This document shows positions 36,543 to 44,935 of a stretch of 64,000 nt of DNA, piece after piece (position 1 is the first letter of the stretch; every line of letters begins with the position of its first letter). Both the position numbers and the translations under genes were made by a program. The stretch spans positions 1-64,000 of the forward strand of contig CAMFGY010000023.1 of the NCBI GenBank assembly GCA_945952065.1, read 5' to 3'. Origin of the DNA: an uncultured Burkholderiales bacterium (GTDB lineage Bacteria > Pseudomonadota > Gammaproteobacteria > Burkholderiales > Burkholderiaceae_C). Below the pieces are notes generated by a model. It was not told where the DNA came from and did no database searches. It saw only the letters and a program-made list of their open reading frames with translations.

Positions 36543-38132
36543 ATGGACTACGCTTTATGGATCCAAGCCCAAGCCCAAGCCCAAGCCCAAGCCCAGGCGC
36601 AGACGGCATTGCAGGCGGGATGGTCGCGCCAACGCTTGCTGCATGAGGCGCTGCGTGATGCGATACGCAACGGGCAGCTGCCCCCTGGCAGCCGCTTGTT
36701 GGCGAGTCGCGCCCTGGCGGCCGAGTTGGGCTGGGCGCGCAACACCGTGATTTACGCCTATGAGCAACTGGCCAGCGAGGGCTGGGTCAGTGCCGGCCGG
36801 CGCGGCACCGTGGTGCTGGCTCGGCCGCAGGCAGCCGTGACGCGAGTGACAGCGGCGGTGATGAGCAAGTCCGATTCGCCCGCGACCTTGAGCCCCCCGA
36901 CCTCTGCCCCCTTGTGCTTGTCGCAGCGCACGGCCAGTTTGGCGTGTTTGCCGCTTGCGGCGGACTTGGCGGCAGGCTTCGCCCCGGGGGTGCCGGCCTT
37001 GGATGCCTTTCCCTTGGCGCTTTGGCGCCGCTTGATGGCCAGGGCCTGGCGAGCTTCGTCCGGGCCTCAACTCAACTATGGCCCGCCGGCTGGCGAGCGC
37101 GCCTTGCGCCAGGCCATTGCCGCGCATCTGCGGGCTTCGCGGGCCTTGCGTTGCAGTGCCGAACAGGTTTTCATCACAGACGGCACGCAGACCAGCCTGG
37201 ACCTATGTGCCAGGGCTTTTGCCGATGCTGGCGACAAGGTTTGGATTGAAAGCCCCGGTTATGGCGGCGCTTTGACGGCCTTTCGCGGGGCGCAGTTGCG
37301 ACCCGTGGGAATCCGGGTTGACGCGCAGGGCATGTCGCCTCGGCCTCAAGACTGGCGTGTGCATCGCCCCAAACTCATTTACGTCACCCCCTCACACCAA
37401 TACCCCAGCGGTGCGGTGATGGGTTTGGAGCGACGACTGGCGCTGATCGCGCAAGCGCGGCAGTGTGGCGCGCTCATCATTGAAGACGACTACGACAGCG
37501 AATTCCGCTACGAAGGGCCGCCCTTGGCCGCCTTGCAGGGCCTGGGCCCCGATTTGAGCTCAGAGACAATTCATAACGCCGATCTTCAGTGGCAAGACGG
37601 GCAGGCCATCAGCGACAGCCCCGTCGTGTATCTGGGCACCTTCAGCAAGACCTTGTTTCCGGGGCTGCGCATCGCCTTCATGGTGGTGCCAGCCCCCTTG
37701 GTCAAACCCTTGCATCAACTGCTGGCCCGATCGGTGCCGCGCGGTCGGGCGGCAGAGCAGCTCGCGCTGGCCGAGTTTTTGAGTGAGGGCCACTTTGGCT
37801 TGCATTTGCGCCGCATGCGCAGGCTGTACCGGGAGCGACGCGACGTGTTGATGGCTGCCTTGCAGTCGGAGCTTGGCGATATCGCCGAGGTGCAAGGCGC
37901 CTCAGCCGGCATGCATCTGGCGTTGCGCTTCAGGCCTGAATGGGGCTTGGACGACCAGGCCATTAGCGCGCGAGCTCTGCGCGAGGGGATCGTTGCGCCA
38001 GCCTTGAGCCAGCACCTGATCGGGCGTCGCGGTGGCGATGTGTCAGGCTTGATGCTGGGCTATGCCCAAGTCCCGACGGCGCAAATCAAGCCCTTGGTGA
38101 GGCGCCTGGCAGCGCTGGTGCGAGGCGCCTGA
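36543..38132 (+). CDS. MocR-type GntR/aminotransferase transcriptional regulator (PdxR-like)
   Basis: 529 residues. A GntR winged helix (about 20-95: 'LLHEALRDAIRNGQLPPGSRL', 'LGWARNTVIYAYEQLASEGWV') is linked to a type I aminotransferase fold (about 150-529). The PLP lysine is visible in 'YLGTFSKTLFPGLRIAF', and 'YVTPSHQYPSG' and 'IIEDDYDSEFRY' are also present. Such regulators sense PLP or PLP adducts and act on neighbouring genes; here the divergent PNPOx-like gene is the obvious candidate target. The N-terminus has an Ala-Gln repeat ('QAQAQAQAQAQA') encoded by a hexanucleotide repeat at 36563-36598, unusual immediately before a DNA-binding domain. Confidence 0.88.
   Translation: MDYALWIQAQAQAQAQAQAQTALQAGWSRQRLLHEALRDAIRNGQLPPGSRLLASRALAAELGWARNTVIYAYEQLASEGWVSAGRRGTVVLARPQAAVTRVTAAVMSKSDSPATLSPPTSAPLCLSQRTASLACLPLAADLAAGFAPGVPALDAFPLALWRRLMARAWRASSGPQLNYGPPAGERALRQAIAAHLRASRALRCSAEQVFITDGTQTSLDLCARAFADAGDKVWIESPGYGGALTAFRGAQLRPVGIRVDAQGMSPRPQDWRVHRPKLIYVTPSHQYPSGAVMGLERRLALIAQARQCGALIIEDDYDSEFRYEGPPLAALQGLGPDLSSETIHNADLQWQDGQAISDSPVVYLGTFSKTLFPGLRIAFMVVPAPLVKPLHQLLARSVPRGRAAEQLALAEFLSEGHFGLHLRRMRRLYRERRDVLMAALQSELGDIAEVQGASAGMHLALRFRPEWGLDDQAISARALREGIVAPALSQHLIGRRGGDVSGLMLGYAQVPTAQIKPLVRRLAALVRGA
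36563..36598 (+). repeat. Hexanucleotide repeat (CCAAGC)n inside the MocR gene
   Basis: Five perfect CCAAGC units are followed by one CCAGGC, encoding alternating Gln and Ala at residues 8-20. Copy-number change would keep the frame, so it could vary the N-terminal length without inactivating the gene. Confidence 0.85.
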
Positions 38133-38162
38133 ACGGGTGAGCGGCAGAGGGCGAAGCGGCCC

Positions 38163-39470
38163 TCAGCGCACCATCTGAACCGGGTGGACCTTGGGGAAGA
38201 AGATCAGCCAATCCCAGTTGCGGCCCAGCTGGGCTTCGCGCATCGCGGTTTCTGTTGCACGGTACTGGTAGTCAAAAGCATATTGAGGCATTTGCAAGGG
38301 CTGCTTTTTCGCTTGGATCAAGAGCGCCTGCTGGGTTTGCTTGGCCATCAACTGGGCTTCTAGACTGCCTGCGCGCAAGGCCGGCAGGGTCTGGGGCTGC
38401 AGCGTCACGAAGTCCAGGATCTGCCCTTCGCCAGCGCTGAAATGAATCACCTTGTAGCGCTCGCCCCAATGCCGGTGCATCACCTCGCCCGCTTGCAAGT
38501 GCTGTGGGCTGCGCTCAAAGCCGCGGGCCAGATGGACGATATGCGCCCAGATCACGGTCTTTCGCCCCTTAAACATCTGATCGGTCAACCAGATGCTGTT
38601 GGCGCCCATGACATTGTCACGCTGGTAGTCGGCCCCGTCGCTCCAGACGCTGCGTGCCTGAGCTAGCAGGCTCAAGACCACGCGGCACCACCACGCGGGG
38701 CTTTCAACGCTGGGCTGAGCATCGGGCAGGGCGCACAGGGCATCTCGCAGAAGCTGGGTGTGGGCGAAAAACGATTGCTGCTCCGCCGCGGGCGGGGCAA
38801 GCCTTTGCATGGCCAACAAGGCGGCGCTCAAGCGGCTCAAGCCCTGCCAAGCTTCGCCTTGTGCCAAATGCCCAGCATCGGCCTTGCGCAAGGCTTCTTG
38901 CAAGCCAGTCAGCAGAGTGCGTGCACTCCATTCACCGCTGTGCTGGCTGTCGGTGCCGGCCAGCAACAAGGGCTTTGCGCTGCCCTGGGTTTGGTCGATG
39001 TATCGCAGCAGGCGGCGCCCTTCGGCGCTTTTGGCGTACATATAAAACACATTGCCCGGCGCCAAGGCGTCGAGTGATTCACCTCGCGCCATGGCTTGGC
39101 TGATTTTGCCCAGGTCGTAAAACCCGCTTTCCAGTTGCAAGACCTCAAAGCCCAGCTTTTGATGCAAAAACTTCAGCAGGCGCAGCTTGGTGTTGAACTC
39201 TTCCCGGGCGCCATGGGTTTGCTCCGCCAAACCCAGCACCTGCACACCCGCCAAGCCTTGCGCCAGTGGGGCGAGGTCGCTGAAGTCCTCTGAGTCGGCC
39301 TCGGCCCGCAAGGGCCAGGCGTGATAGGTCTCGGTCGTCTGAACGCCCAAGGCGGTGGGGCGGACAGACTCGGGGCTTTGAGCCCATGTCGAGGCTGCTG
39401 CGCTTGTCAGGCCCAGTACCAGCAGCAATTTCTTGCCTTTGCCAAGCGCGAGCTTCGAGGTTGGGGTCAT
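38163..39470 (-). CDS. Erythromycin esterase-like secreted hydrolase
   Basis: 435 residues from the ATG at 39470, with an N-terminal signal ('KKLLLVLGLTSAAASTWAQS'). Conserved blocks of the erythromycin esterase (EreA/EreB-like) superfamily are present. These are 'LGLAEQTHGAREEF' (His/Glu), 'LQLESGFYD' (Glu), 'RDNVMGANSIWL' and 'KTVIWAHIVHLA' (His). Most environmental members of this family have unknown substrates and should not be read as proven macrolide resistance. A longer frame to 39590 would put an extra 40 residues before the signal and is rejected. It stands alone, convergent with the MocR-type gene. Confidence 0.8.
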   Translation of the reverse strand: MTPTSKLALGKGKKLLLVLGLTSAAASTWAQSPESVRPTALGVQTTETYHAWPLRAEADSEDFSDLAPLAQGLAGVQVLGLAEQTHGAREEFNTKLRLLKFLHQKLGFEVLQLESGFYDLGKISQAMARGESLDALAPGNVFYMYAKSAEGRRLLRYIDQTQGSAKPLLLAGTDSQHSGEWSARTLLTGLQEALRKADAGHLAQGEAWQGLSRLSAALLAMQRLAPPAAEQQSFFAHTQLLRDALCALPDAQPSVESPAWWCRVVLSLLAQARSVWSDGADYQRDNVMGANSIWLTDQMFKGRKTVIWAHIVHLARGFERSPQHLQAGEVMHRHWGERYKVIHFSAGEGQILDFVTLQPQTLPALRAGSLEAQLMAKQTQQALLIQAKKQPLQMPQYAFDYQYRATETAMREAQLGRNWDWLIFFPKVHPVQMVR

Positions 39471-39573
39471 GAATTGAGTCCAGTTAGATACCAGTCTTGA
39501 TGGTAGCGGCTTTGCCCCAGGCAGGGCGAAGGTCATGGCTTGCGTGCGCAGGCCAGCGCAGGCAAACAAAAAA

Positions 39574-39601
39574 AAAGCCGCCCAGTGCAATGGGCGGCTT
39601 T
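39574..39601 (-). terminator. Intrinsic terminator of acnB
   Basis: The 11-bp stem aaagccgccca / tgggcggcttt has loop gtgcaa. On the minus strand it is followed by a run of nine or more T (A-tract at 39568-39576), placed about 35 bp after the acnB stop. Confidence 0.88.
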
Positions 39602-39633
39602 GCTCAGGGGCCTCCTGGGCCCGGGGGCGTGAC

Positions 39634-42234
39634 TCAGGCGCAGCTGGTGCTGACGCCTTGGGCGGCTTGCGCGTACTCTTCGATCTGGTCGAAGTTCATG
39701 TACTTGTAAATGGCGGCGCCGTCCTTGTTCACCACGCCCATGGCTTCGTGATACTCGGCCACCGTGGGGATCTTGCCCAGCTTGGAGGCAATGGCGGCCA
39801 GCTCCGCCGAGGCCAGGAACACATTGGTGTTCTTGCCCAGACGATTCGGGAAGTTGCGCGTCGAGGTCGAGACCACGGTGGCGCCTTCACGCACCTGCGC
39901 CTGGTTGCCCATGCACAGCGAGCAGCCCGGCATTTCGGTGCGCGCACCGGCGGTGCCGAAGGCGGCGTAATGGCCTTCCTTGATCAGCTCGCTCTGGTCC
40001 ATCTTGGTCGGCGGGGCGACCCACAGCTTGACCGGGATGTCGCGCTGGCCGCCCAGCAGCTTGGCCGCGGCGCGGAAGTGGCCGATATTGGTCATGCAAG
40101 AACCGATGAAGGCTTCATCGATCTTGGTGCCGGCCACTTCAGACAGGGTCTTGGCATCGTCCGGATCGTTCGGGCAGCACAGGATGGGCTCCTTGATGTC
40201 GGCCAGATCGATCTCGATGACGGCGGCGTATTCGGCGTCCTTGTCGGCTTCCAGCAGGCTGGGCTTGGCCAGCCAGGCTTCGACCTTCTCGATGCGGCGC
40301 TGCAGCGTGCGGGCGTCTTGGTAGCCGTCGGCGATCATGTTCTTCATCAGCACGATATTGCTGGTGAGGTACTCCTTGATCGGCTCGGGGTTGAGCTTGA
40401 CCGTGCAACCGGCGGCGCTGCGCTCGGCCGAGGCGTCAGACAGCTCAAACGCTTGCTCGACCTTCAAATCGGGCAGACCTTCAATCTCCAGGATGCGGCC
40501 CGAGAAGATGTTCTTTTTGCCGGCCTTGGCGACGGTCAACAGACCGGCTTTGATGGCGTACAGCGGGATCGCGTGCACCAGATCACGCAGCGTGATGCCG
40601 GGCTGCATCTGGCCCTTGAAGCGCACCAGCACCGACTCGGGCATGTCCAGCGGCATCACGCCGGTGGCGGCACCGAAGGCCACCAGGCCGGAGCCGGCCG
40701 GGAAGGAGATGCCGATCGGGAAGCGGGTGTGCGAGTCGCCGCCTGTGCCGACGGTGTCGGGCAGCAGCAGGCGGTTCAGCCAGCTGTGGATCACGCCGTC
40801 GCCCGGACGCAGGGCCACGCCGCCACGGTTGCTGATGAAGGCGGGCAGCTCGCGGTGGGTCTTCACGTCCACCGGCTTCGGGTAGGCTGCGGTGTGGCAG
40901 AAGCTCTGCATCACCAGATCGGCCGAGAAGCCCAGGCAGGCCAGGTCCTTCAGCTCGTCGCGGGTCATGGGGCCGGTGGTGTCTTGCGAACCCACGGTGG
41001 TCATCTTCGGCTCGCAGTAGGTGCCGGGGCGCACGCCTTGGCCTTCCGGCAGACCGACAGCGCGGCCCACCATCTTCTGCGCCAGCGTGAAGCCGGCCTT
41101 GGTTGCGGCCGGTGCGGCCGGCAGGCGGAACTGGGTCGATGCAGGCAGGCCCAGGAACTCGCGGGCCTTGGCGGTCAGCGAGCGGCCGATGATCAGGTTG
41201 ATACGGCCACCGGCGCGCACTTCGTCGAACAGCACATCGCTCTTCAGCTTGAACTCGGCCACGGTCTCGCCGTTTTTCACGATCTTGCCCTCGTAGGGCA
41301 GGATGTCGATGACGTCGCCCATCTCCAGCTTGCTGACGTCCACTTCAATCGGCAGCGAGCCCGAGTCTTCCTGGGTGTTGAAGAAGATCGGCGCGATCTT
41401 GCCACCCAAGGTCACACCACCGAAGCGCTTGTTCGGTACATAGGGGATGTCCTGGCCGGTGGCCCAAATCACGCTGTTGGTGGCGCTCTTGCGCGAAGAA
41501 CCGGTGCCGACCACATCGCCCACATAAGCGACCAGATGGCCTTTTTTCTTCAGGTCTTCGATGAACTGCATCGGGCCGCGCTTGCCGTCTTCTTCCGGCT
41601 TGAAGGCCGCGCCTTCGCGGGTGTTCTTCAACATGGCCAGGTAGTGCAGCGGGATGTCTGGGCGGCTCCAGGCATCCGGCGCGGGCGAGAGGTCGTCGGT
41701 ATTGGTTTCGCCCGGCACCTTGAAAACGGTGACGGTGATCTTCTTTTCAACTTCGGGGCGGCTGGTGAACCACTCGGCTTCGGACCAGCTTTGGATCACG
41801 GCCTTGGCGTGCACATTGCCGGCCTTGGCTTTTTCGGCCACATCGTGGAAGAAGTCGAACATCAGCAGCGTCTTCTTCAGCGCTGCGGCGGCGGTGCTGG
41901 CCACGTCGGCGTCATCCAGCAGATCGATCAGCGGCTTGACGTTATAGCCGCCCACCATGGTGCCCAGCAACTCGGTGGCGCGGGTCTTGGAAATCAGGGC
42001 CACCGACAGGTCGCCATGGGCCACGGCAGCCAGGAAGCTGGCCTTCACCTTGGCGGCATCGTCCACGCCCGGGGGCACGCGATGCGTCAGCAGGTCCAGC
42101 AGGAATTCTCCTTCGCTGGCGGGAGGGTTCTTGATCAATTCGATCAGTTCGGCCGTCTGCTTGGCATCCAGGGGCAGAGGCGGAATGCCCAGCGCGGCGC
42201 GCTCGGCGGTGTGTTGGCGATAGGCTTGCAACAT
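39634..42234 (-). CDS. acnB: Aconitate hydratase B
   Basis: An 866-residue bifunctional aconitase B interconverting citrate and isocitrate (and often 2-methylisocitrate steps). The AcnB-specific N-terminal HEAT-like domain ('[24 protein letters not shown]') precedes the swivel and catalytic domains. The 4Fe-4S ligands appear as '[14 protein letters not shown]' and '[14 protein letters not shown]'. Substrate-binding blocks '[19 protein letters not shown]' and '[14 protein letters not shown]' are intact. AGGAG precedes the ATG by a few bases. The gene begins only 25 bp after the vapC stop on the same strand, and it ends at a strong terminator. Confidence 0.97.
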   Translation of the reverse strand: MLQAYRQHTAERAALGIPPLPLDAKQTAELIELIKNPPASEGEFLLDLLTHRVPPGVDDAAKVKASFLAAVAHGDLSVALISKTRATELLGTMVGGYNVKPLIDLLDDADVASTAAAALKKTLLMFDFFHDVAEKAKAGNVHAKAVIQSWSEAEWFTSRPEVEKKITVTVFKVPGETNTDDLSPAPDAWSRPDIPLHYLAMLKNTREGAAFKPEEDGKRGPMQFIEDLKKKGHLVAYVGDVVGTGSSRKSATNSVIWATGQDIPYVPNKRFGGVTLGGKIAPIFFNTQEDSGSLPIEVDVSKLEMGDVIDILPYEGKIVKNGETVAEFKLKSDVLFDEVRAGGRINLIIGRSLTAKAREFLGLPASTQFRLPAAPAATKAGFTLAQKMVGRAVGLPEGQGVRPGTYCEPKMTTVGSQDTTGPMTRDELKDLACLGFSADLVMQSFCHTAAYPKPVDVKTHRELPAFISNRGGVALRPGDGVIHSWLNRLLLPDTVGTGGDSHTRFPIGISFPAGSGLVAFGAATGVMPLDMPESVLVRFKGQMQPGITLRDLVHAIPLYAIKAGLLTVAKAGKKNIFSGRILEIEGLPDLKVEQAFELSDASAERSAAGCTVKLNPEPIKEYLTSNIVLMKNMIADGYQDARTLQRRIEKVEAWLAKPSLLEADKDAEYAAVIEIDLADIKEPILCCPNDPDDAKTLSEVAGTKIDEAFIGSCMTNIGHFRAAAKLLGGQRDIPVKLWVAPPTKMDQSELIKEGHYAAFGTAGARTEMPGCSLCMGNQAQVREGATVVSTSTRNFPNRLGKNTNVFLASAELAAIASKLGKIPTVAEYHEAMGVVNKDGAAIYKYMNFDQIEEYAQAAQGVSTSCA

Positions 42235-42259
42235 GGCTACTCCTGGGGTCTAGGGTGGG

Positions 42260-42667
42260 TCAAAGGGACTGAGGCACGATCAGCTTCAGGCCCTTGTAGT
42301 AATCGCGAAAAAACGCTTCATCGCGGGTGATCAAGGCTTGGCACTGCAGCAGGGCATGCGCGCCAATCAAAAAGTCCGCCACCACGCGCGCGCCTGGGCC
42401 GCCACGGTCGCGCCAGCGGCGCTGCATATGGCCGGCGCGCACCGCGGCAGCTTCTTGGATGGGTTCAAAGCGGATGCCGAATTCGTTGAGGGCATCCATG
42501 ATGGTTTCGCGGGTGTCGAGCAGGGCTTGCACTTCAGCCACCACGGCTTCGCTGATGACCACTTCACCGGCACTCAAGGCTTGAGCCAGTGCCTGCGAGG
42601 ACGCTTCACCATGCTCAGCATCACCCGTGAGCACGTCGATCAGCACCGATGAATCCACAGCAATCAT
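42260..42667 (-). CDS. vapC: PIN-domain toxin of a type II toxin-antitoxin pair (VapC-like)
   Basis: A 135-residue PIN-domain ribonuclease. The acidic metal-binding residues are in place: D5 in 'MIAVDSSVLIDVL', a Glu at 40 or 45 in 'SEAVVAEV', D98 in 'VVADFLIGAHA' and D116 in 'ITRDEAFF'. VapC proteins cleave specific RNAs (initiator tRNA, other tRNAs or rRNA) when freed from antitoxin; the target here is unknown. The ATG overlaps the antitoxin stop by four bases (42664-42667), the classic TA arrangement with antitoxin first. acnB follows 25 bp downstream with no terminator between. Confidence 0.88.
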   Translation of the reverse strand: MIAVDSSVLIDVLTGDAEHGEASSQALAQALSAGEVVISEAVVAEVQALLDTRETIMDALNEFGIRFEPIQEAAAVRAGHMQRRWRDRGGPGARVVADFLIGAHALLQCQALITRDEAFFRDYYKGLKLIVPQSL

Positions 42668-42939
42668 GCGTCCTCACCAGGCACAGGGGCTGGGGCCGGG
42701 TAGGGGTCACCCGGGGCGCGGCCCCGCAGAGCGCGCATGGCCTCATTGGTGCTGTTGAAGCCTTCGGCCAGCTTGAAGCGGCCGCGCAGTTTGGCGAGCG
42801 CATCGTCGACGTTTTTGCGCAAGATGATGCGGCCGCCGTCGAGTTCCACCTTGAGCGTCGTTCCCTTGGTCAAGCCCAAGGCATCCCGCACCGCCTTGGG
42901 TAAGGTGATCTGGCCGCGTTCAGCAACAGTGGCTTCCAT
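42664..42939 (-). CDS. vapB: AbrB/MazE-type antitoxin (VapB-like)
   Basis: 91 residues. The N-terminal swapped-hairpin AbrB DNA-binding domain is recognisable in 'TVAERGQITLPKAVRDALGL' and 'GTTLKVELDGGRIILRK'. The C-terminal half ('LRGRFKLAEGFNSTNEAM') would be the toxin-binding arm. It should neutralise the downstream PIN toxin and repress its own promoter. The upstream region 42940-43020 is AT-rich compared with the surroundings (gtatgtatgaattttacgtactttcgg) and contains inverted elements around TACGTA suited to autoregulation. Confidence 0.87.
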   Translation of the reverse strand: MEATVAERGQITLPKAVRDALGLTKGTTLKVELDGGRIILRKNVDDALAKLRGRFKLAEGFNSTNEAMRALRGRAPGDPYPAPAPVPGEDA

Positions 42940-42959
42940 AGGGGGACTCCGGCTTGCGA

Positions 42960-42988
42960 AAGTATGTATGAATTTTACGTACTTTCGG
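42960..42988 (-). promoter_or_regulatory. Probable vapBC promoter/operator
   Basis: The AT-rich segment upstream of vapB reads AAAGTAtgtatgaattttacgTACTTT on the plus strand. The outer arms AAAGTA (42959-42964) and TACTTT (42980-42985) form an inverted repeat of the kind bound by AbrB-type antitoxins. The assignment rests on position and symmetry only. Confidence 0.5.
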
Positions 42989-43029
42989 ATGCATACCGCA
43001 AGCGGGATTCGACTCGCGGCATGAAAAAA

Positions 43030-43046
43030 GGAGGCTGGCAGCCTCC
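43030..43046 (-). terminator. Intrinsic terminator of the secreted hypothetical gene
   Basis: GGAGGCT-GGC-AGCCTCC is followed on the minus strand by TTTTTT. It lies about 25 bp past the stop of the gene at 43071 and insulates it from vapB. Confidence 0.8.
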
Positions 43047-43070
43047 TCTGTGTTCAGCGGCGCGGGCGCT

Positions 43071-43691
43071 TTACTTTTTGCTGCTTTTGCCAGTGCGTGT
43101 GGGCACGGCGGTGTTGGCTGCTGCGGTTGCGGCGTCTGGGGTGATGCCGATGCCGTTGTCTTGCTGTCCGTTGGCCTCGGCCTGCGCGGCGGCCAAAGCG
43201 GCGGACTGTGCCTCTGACACTTGAATGGCATTCATGCAACTGTCAACGATGCGCTGACCGACTTTGGTGTTCATCAGCATGGACTTGGCGGGAATTTGCA
43301 GCCACACCACGCCGGCTTTTTTGTCCTCCAGGCGCACGGCGCCCGTAGTGGTGGGTTCGGGTGCCATGTTGTAGATCATCTTGCCGAACTGCACATGGAA
43401 GCGACCGGGCTTCTCAGGGTGTGGCGTGACCGTGACTTTGCTTTTGAACTCGCAGTCGGCGTCACCGCTGTGCACGTTCGAGGCGGCGGCGATTTGCTCC
43501 TCGGTCAGCGGGGTGTTGTCTTCCTCAGGCATTGGCGCCACTGCGGTCTGCGGCTTGGCCTTGGCGACCAGTCGGTTCTTGGGCTTGCTGTTTTCAACAG
43601 CGGCCGACCAAGCTTGCCCTGCGGTCGTGCTAACGGCCAAAAGCAGCGCAAATTTGAACAGCGGGGAGGGGCGGGTGATGAGTGACTGCAT
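43071..43691 (-). CDS. Exported protein of unknown function
   Basis: 206 residues with an N-terminal signal ('FKFALLLAVSTTAGQAWSAA'). A Lys/Pro-rich stretch comes next, then a compact central domain. It has one Cys near residue 79 ('SGDADCEFKSKVTVTPHPEKPG') and one near 150 ('RIVDSCMNAIQVSEAQ') that could form a disulfide in the periplasm. The C-terminal 50 residues are Ala/Gln/Thr-rich and end 'RTGKSSKK'. I do not recognise a named family. Its own terminator and its position between the lyase and the vapBC pair suggest a monocistronic unit. Confidence 0.7.
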   Translation of the reverse strand: MQSLITRPSPLFKFALLLAVSTTAGQAWSAAVENSKPKNRLVAKAKPQTAVAPMPEEDNTPLTEEQIAAASNVHSGDADCEFKSKVTVTPHPEKPGRFHVQFGKMIYNMAPEPTTTGAVRLEDKKAGVVWLQIPAKSMLMNTKVGQRIVDSCMNAIQVSEAQSAALAAAQAEANGQQDNGIGITPDAATAAANTAVPTRTGKSSKK

Positions 43692-43816
43692 GGATCAATA
43701 GGTCGAATCTGATGTGGGAATTGTCGCTCTTGCCGGGCGGTCTGTGCATAGCGTTTGCCAGCAAAACAAGCGCAGTGTGTAAGCAAAAGATCAGTTGCGC
43801 GTTTTGTTGATGGGGC

Positions 43817-44815
43817 TCAATCTTTGCCGAAATAGGCCAACTCCACCTCGATGGGCAGCGCCTGCCCGGTCCGGTGCGCGCGCTCCAGCACTTGCCAGAA
43901 AAAGCGATAGCTGGCGCGGTCGTGCAAAGTGTCGTGATGCTGAATGGGGGCCCAGTGGGCGGCCTGTGCGGCGTGGATGATGTCGATGGCCTCATCGATC
44001 TCGGCCACGCTGGGGGCAAAGGCATCAATGATGGGCTGGATTTGCGCGGGATGGATGCTCCACATGCGCGTGTAGCCGAACTCACGTGCCGCCCGTGTGG
44101 CCGAGGCCTCGATGGCCGCGGCATGTTTGAATTCGGTCACCACGCAGTGCGAGGGCGTTTTCCCATGCGCATGGGCCGCCGCTGAGATTTCGAGTTTGGC
44201 CCGCGCCACCAATGGGTGGCTGAATTGGCCTTCCGCACCCAGGGCGTGGCGCGGAATGGCACCGCGATGGGCGGAGACAAAGTCCATCAAACCAAAGGAC
44301 AGCGATTCGATGCGGGGATGTGCGGCAATGGCCTGCACATCGCGCAAAGCGCCATGGGTTTCGATCAGCACATGGACGGGCAAGGGCTTGCGAATGCCAT
44401 AACGCTGCAGAGTGGCATCGATGAAATCGCAGGCTTGATGCACATCGCTGCTGTTGCGAGGCTTGGGCAGCATCAAGTAAGCCAGCTTTTCACCGGAGGC
44501 TTGAATCAGACCCTCGACATCGGCTTCAAAGGCGCTGTGGCCCAGTGGGTGAACGCGCGCGCCGACGCGGCCATATTGGTTGGCGGCACTGTTCAGCAGG
44601 CTGTTGATCAGCGCCACATGCTCCGCTTCGCCGCCGATGGGGGCACCATCTTCGCAGTCCAGGGTGATGTCAAACACCGGGCCCATTTCGGCTTGCAGGG
44701 CCAGGCTCTTGACCATGCGGGCTTCGACGCCGCAGTAGTGATCGACGACCGGCAGTGCGGTCGCGGCATCGCCGTCTTCAAACAAAGCCAGCTTGGGGTG
44801 CAGGGCAGCAGTCAC
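43817..44815 (-). CDS. HpcH/HpaI-citrate lyase (CitE)-like CoA ester lyase
   Basis: 332 residues from a GTG at 44815. The TIM-barrel fold of the CitE/malyl-CoA lyase superfamily shows 'FDITLDCEDGAPIGGEAEH' with the acidic metal ligands, 'RVGARVHPLGH', 'LMLPKPRNSSDVHQA', 'HVLIETHGALRDVQAIAAHPRIESLSFG' and 'RMWSIHPAQIQPI'. It probably cleaves or forms a 3-hydroxyacyl-CoA such as malyl- or citramalyl-CoA; no CitD/CitF partners are present. An ATG at 44863 is in frame but lies inside the mdh terminator hairpin, so the GTG just before 'TAALHPKLALFEDGD' is preferred. It sits between mdh and acnB in the citric-acid-cycle cluster. Confidence 0.82.
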   Translation of the reverse strand: MTAALHPKLALFEDGDAATALPVVDHYCGVEARMVKSLALQAEMGPVFDITLDCEDGAPIGGEAEHVALINSLLNSAANQYGRVGARVHPLGHSAFEADVEGLIQASGEKLAYLMLPKPRNSSDVHQACDFIDATLQRYGIRKPLPVHVLIETHGALRDVQAIAAHPRIESLSFGLMDFVSAHRGAIPRHALGAEGQFSHPLVARAKLEISAAAHAHGKTPSHCVVTEFKHAAAIEASATRAAREFGYTRMWSIHPAQIQPIIDAFAPSVAEIDEAIDIIHAAQAAHWAPIQHHDTLHDRASYRFFWQVLERAHRTGQALPIEVELAYFGKD

Positions 44816-44841
44816 GATGGAGAAAAGCTCGGGGGAATGAA

Positions 44842-44874
44842 AAAGGGTCGGTGCGACCAGCATACCGACCCTTT
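44842..44874 (-). terminator. Intrinsic terminator of mdh
   Basis: The 11-bp perfect stem AAAGGGTCGGT / ACCGACCCTTT has an 11-nt loop. On the minus strand it is followed by a T-run (five A at 44840-44844 on the plus strand). It lies between mdh and the CitE-like gene and overlaps the most upstream in-frame ATG of the latter. Confidence 0.8.
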
Positions 44875-44889
44875 GAGCGTGTTGCTAGC

Positions 44890-44928
44890 GCAGAGCCTGC
44901 TGCCGCGAAGGCGGCAATTCGGCTCTGC
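44890..44928. other. Hairpin after the mdh stop codon
   Basis: GCAGAGCC / GGCTCTGC form an 8-bp outer stem, with an inner GCCGC/GCGGC pairing around GAAG. No T-tract follows; the true terminator is the next hairpin at 44842-44874, so this one may protect the mdh 3' end. Confidence 0.6.
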
Positions 44929-44935
44929 ATGGGCA

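Noticed and set aside
38163-39470. Calling the erythromycin-esterase-like gene a macrolide resistance determinant
   Set aside because: Only superfamily motifs are visible, with no mobile context or evidence of substrate; such homologues are common in environmental bacteria.
39535-42330. A 931-codon open frame on the plus strand opposite acnB
   Set aside because: It is an antisense shadow of acnB, with the His/Gly/Gln/Arg-rich composition expected from reverse reading of a GC-rich gene.
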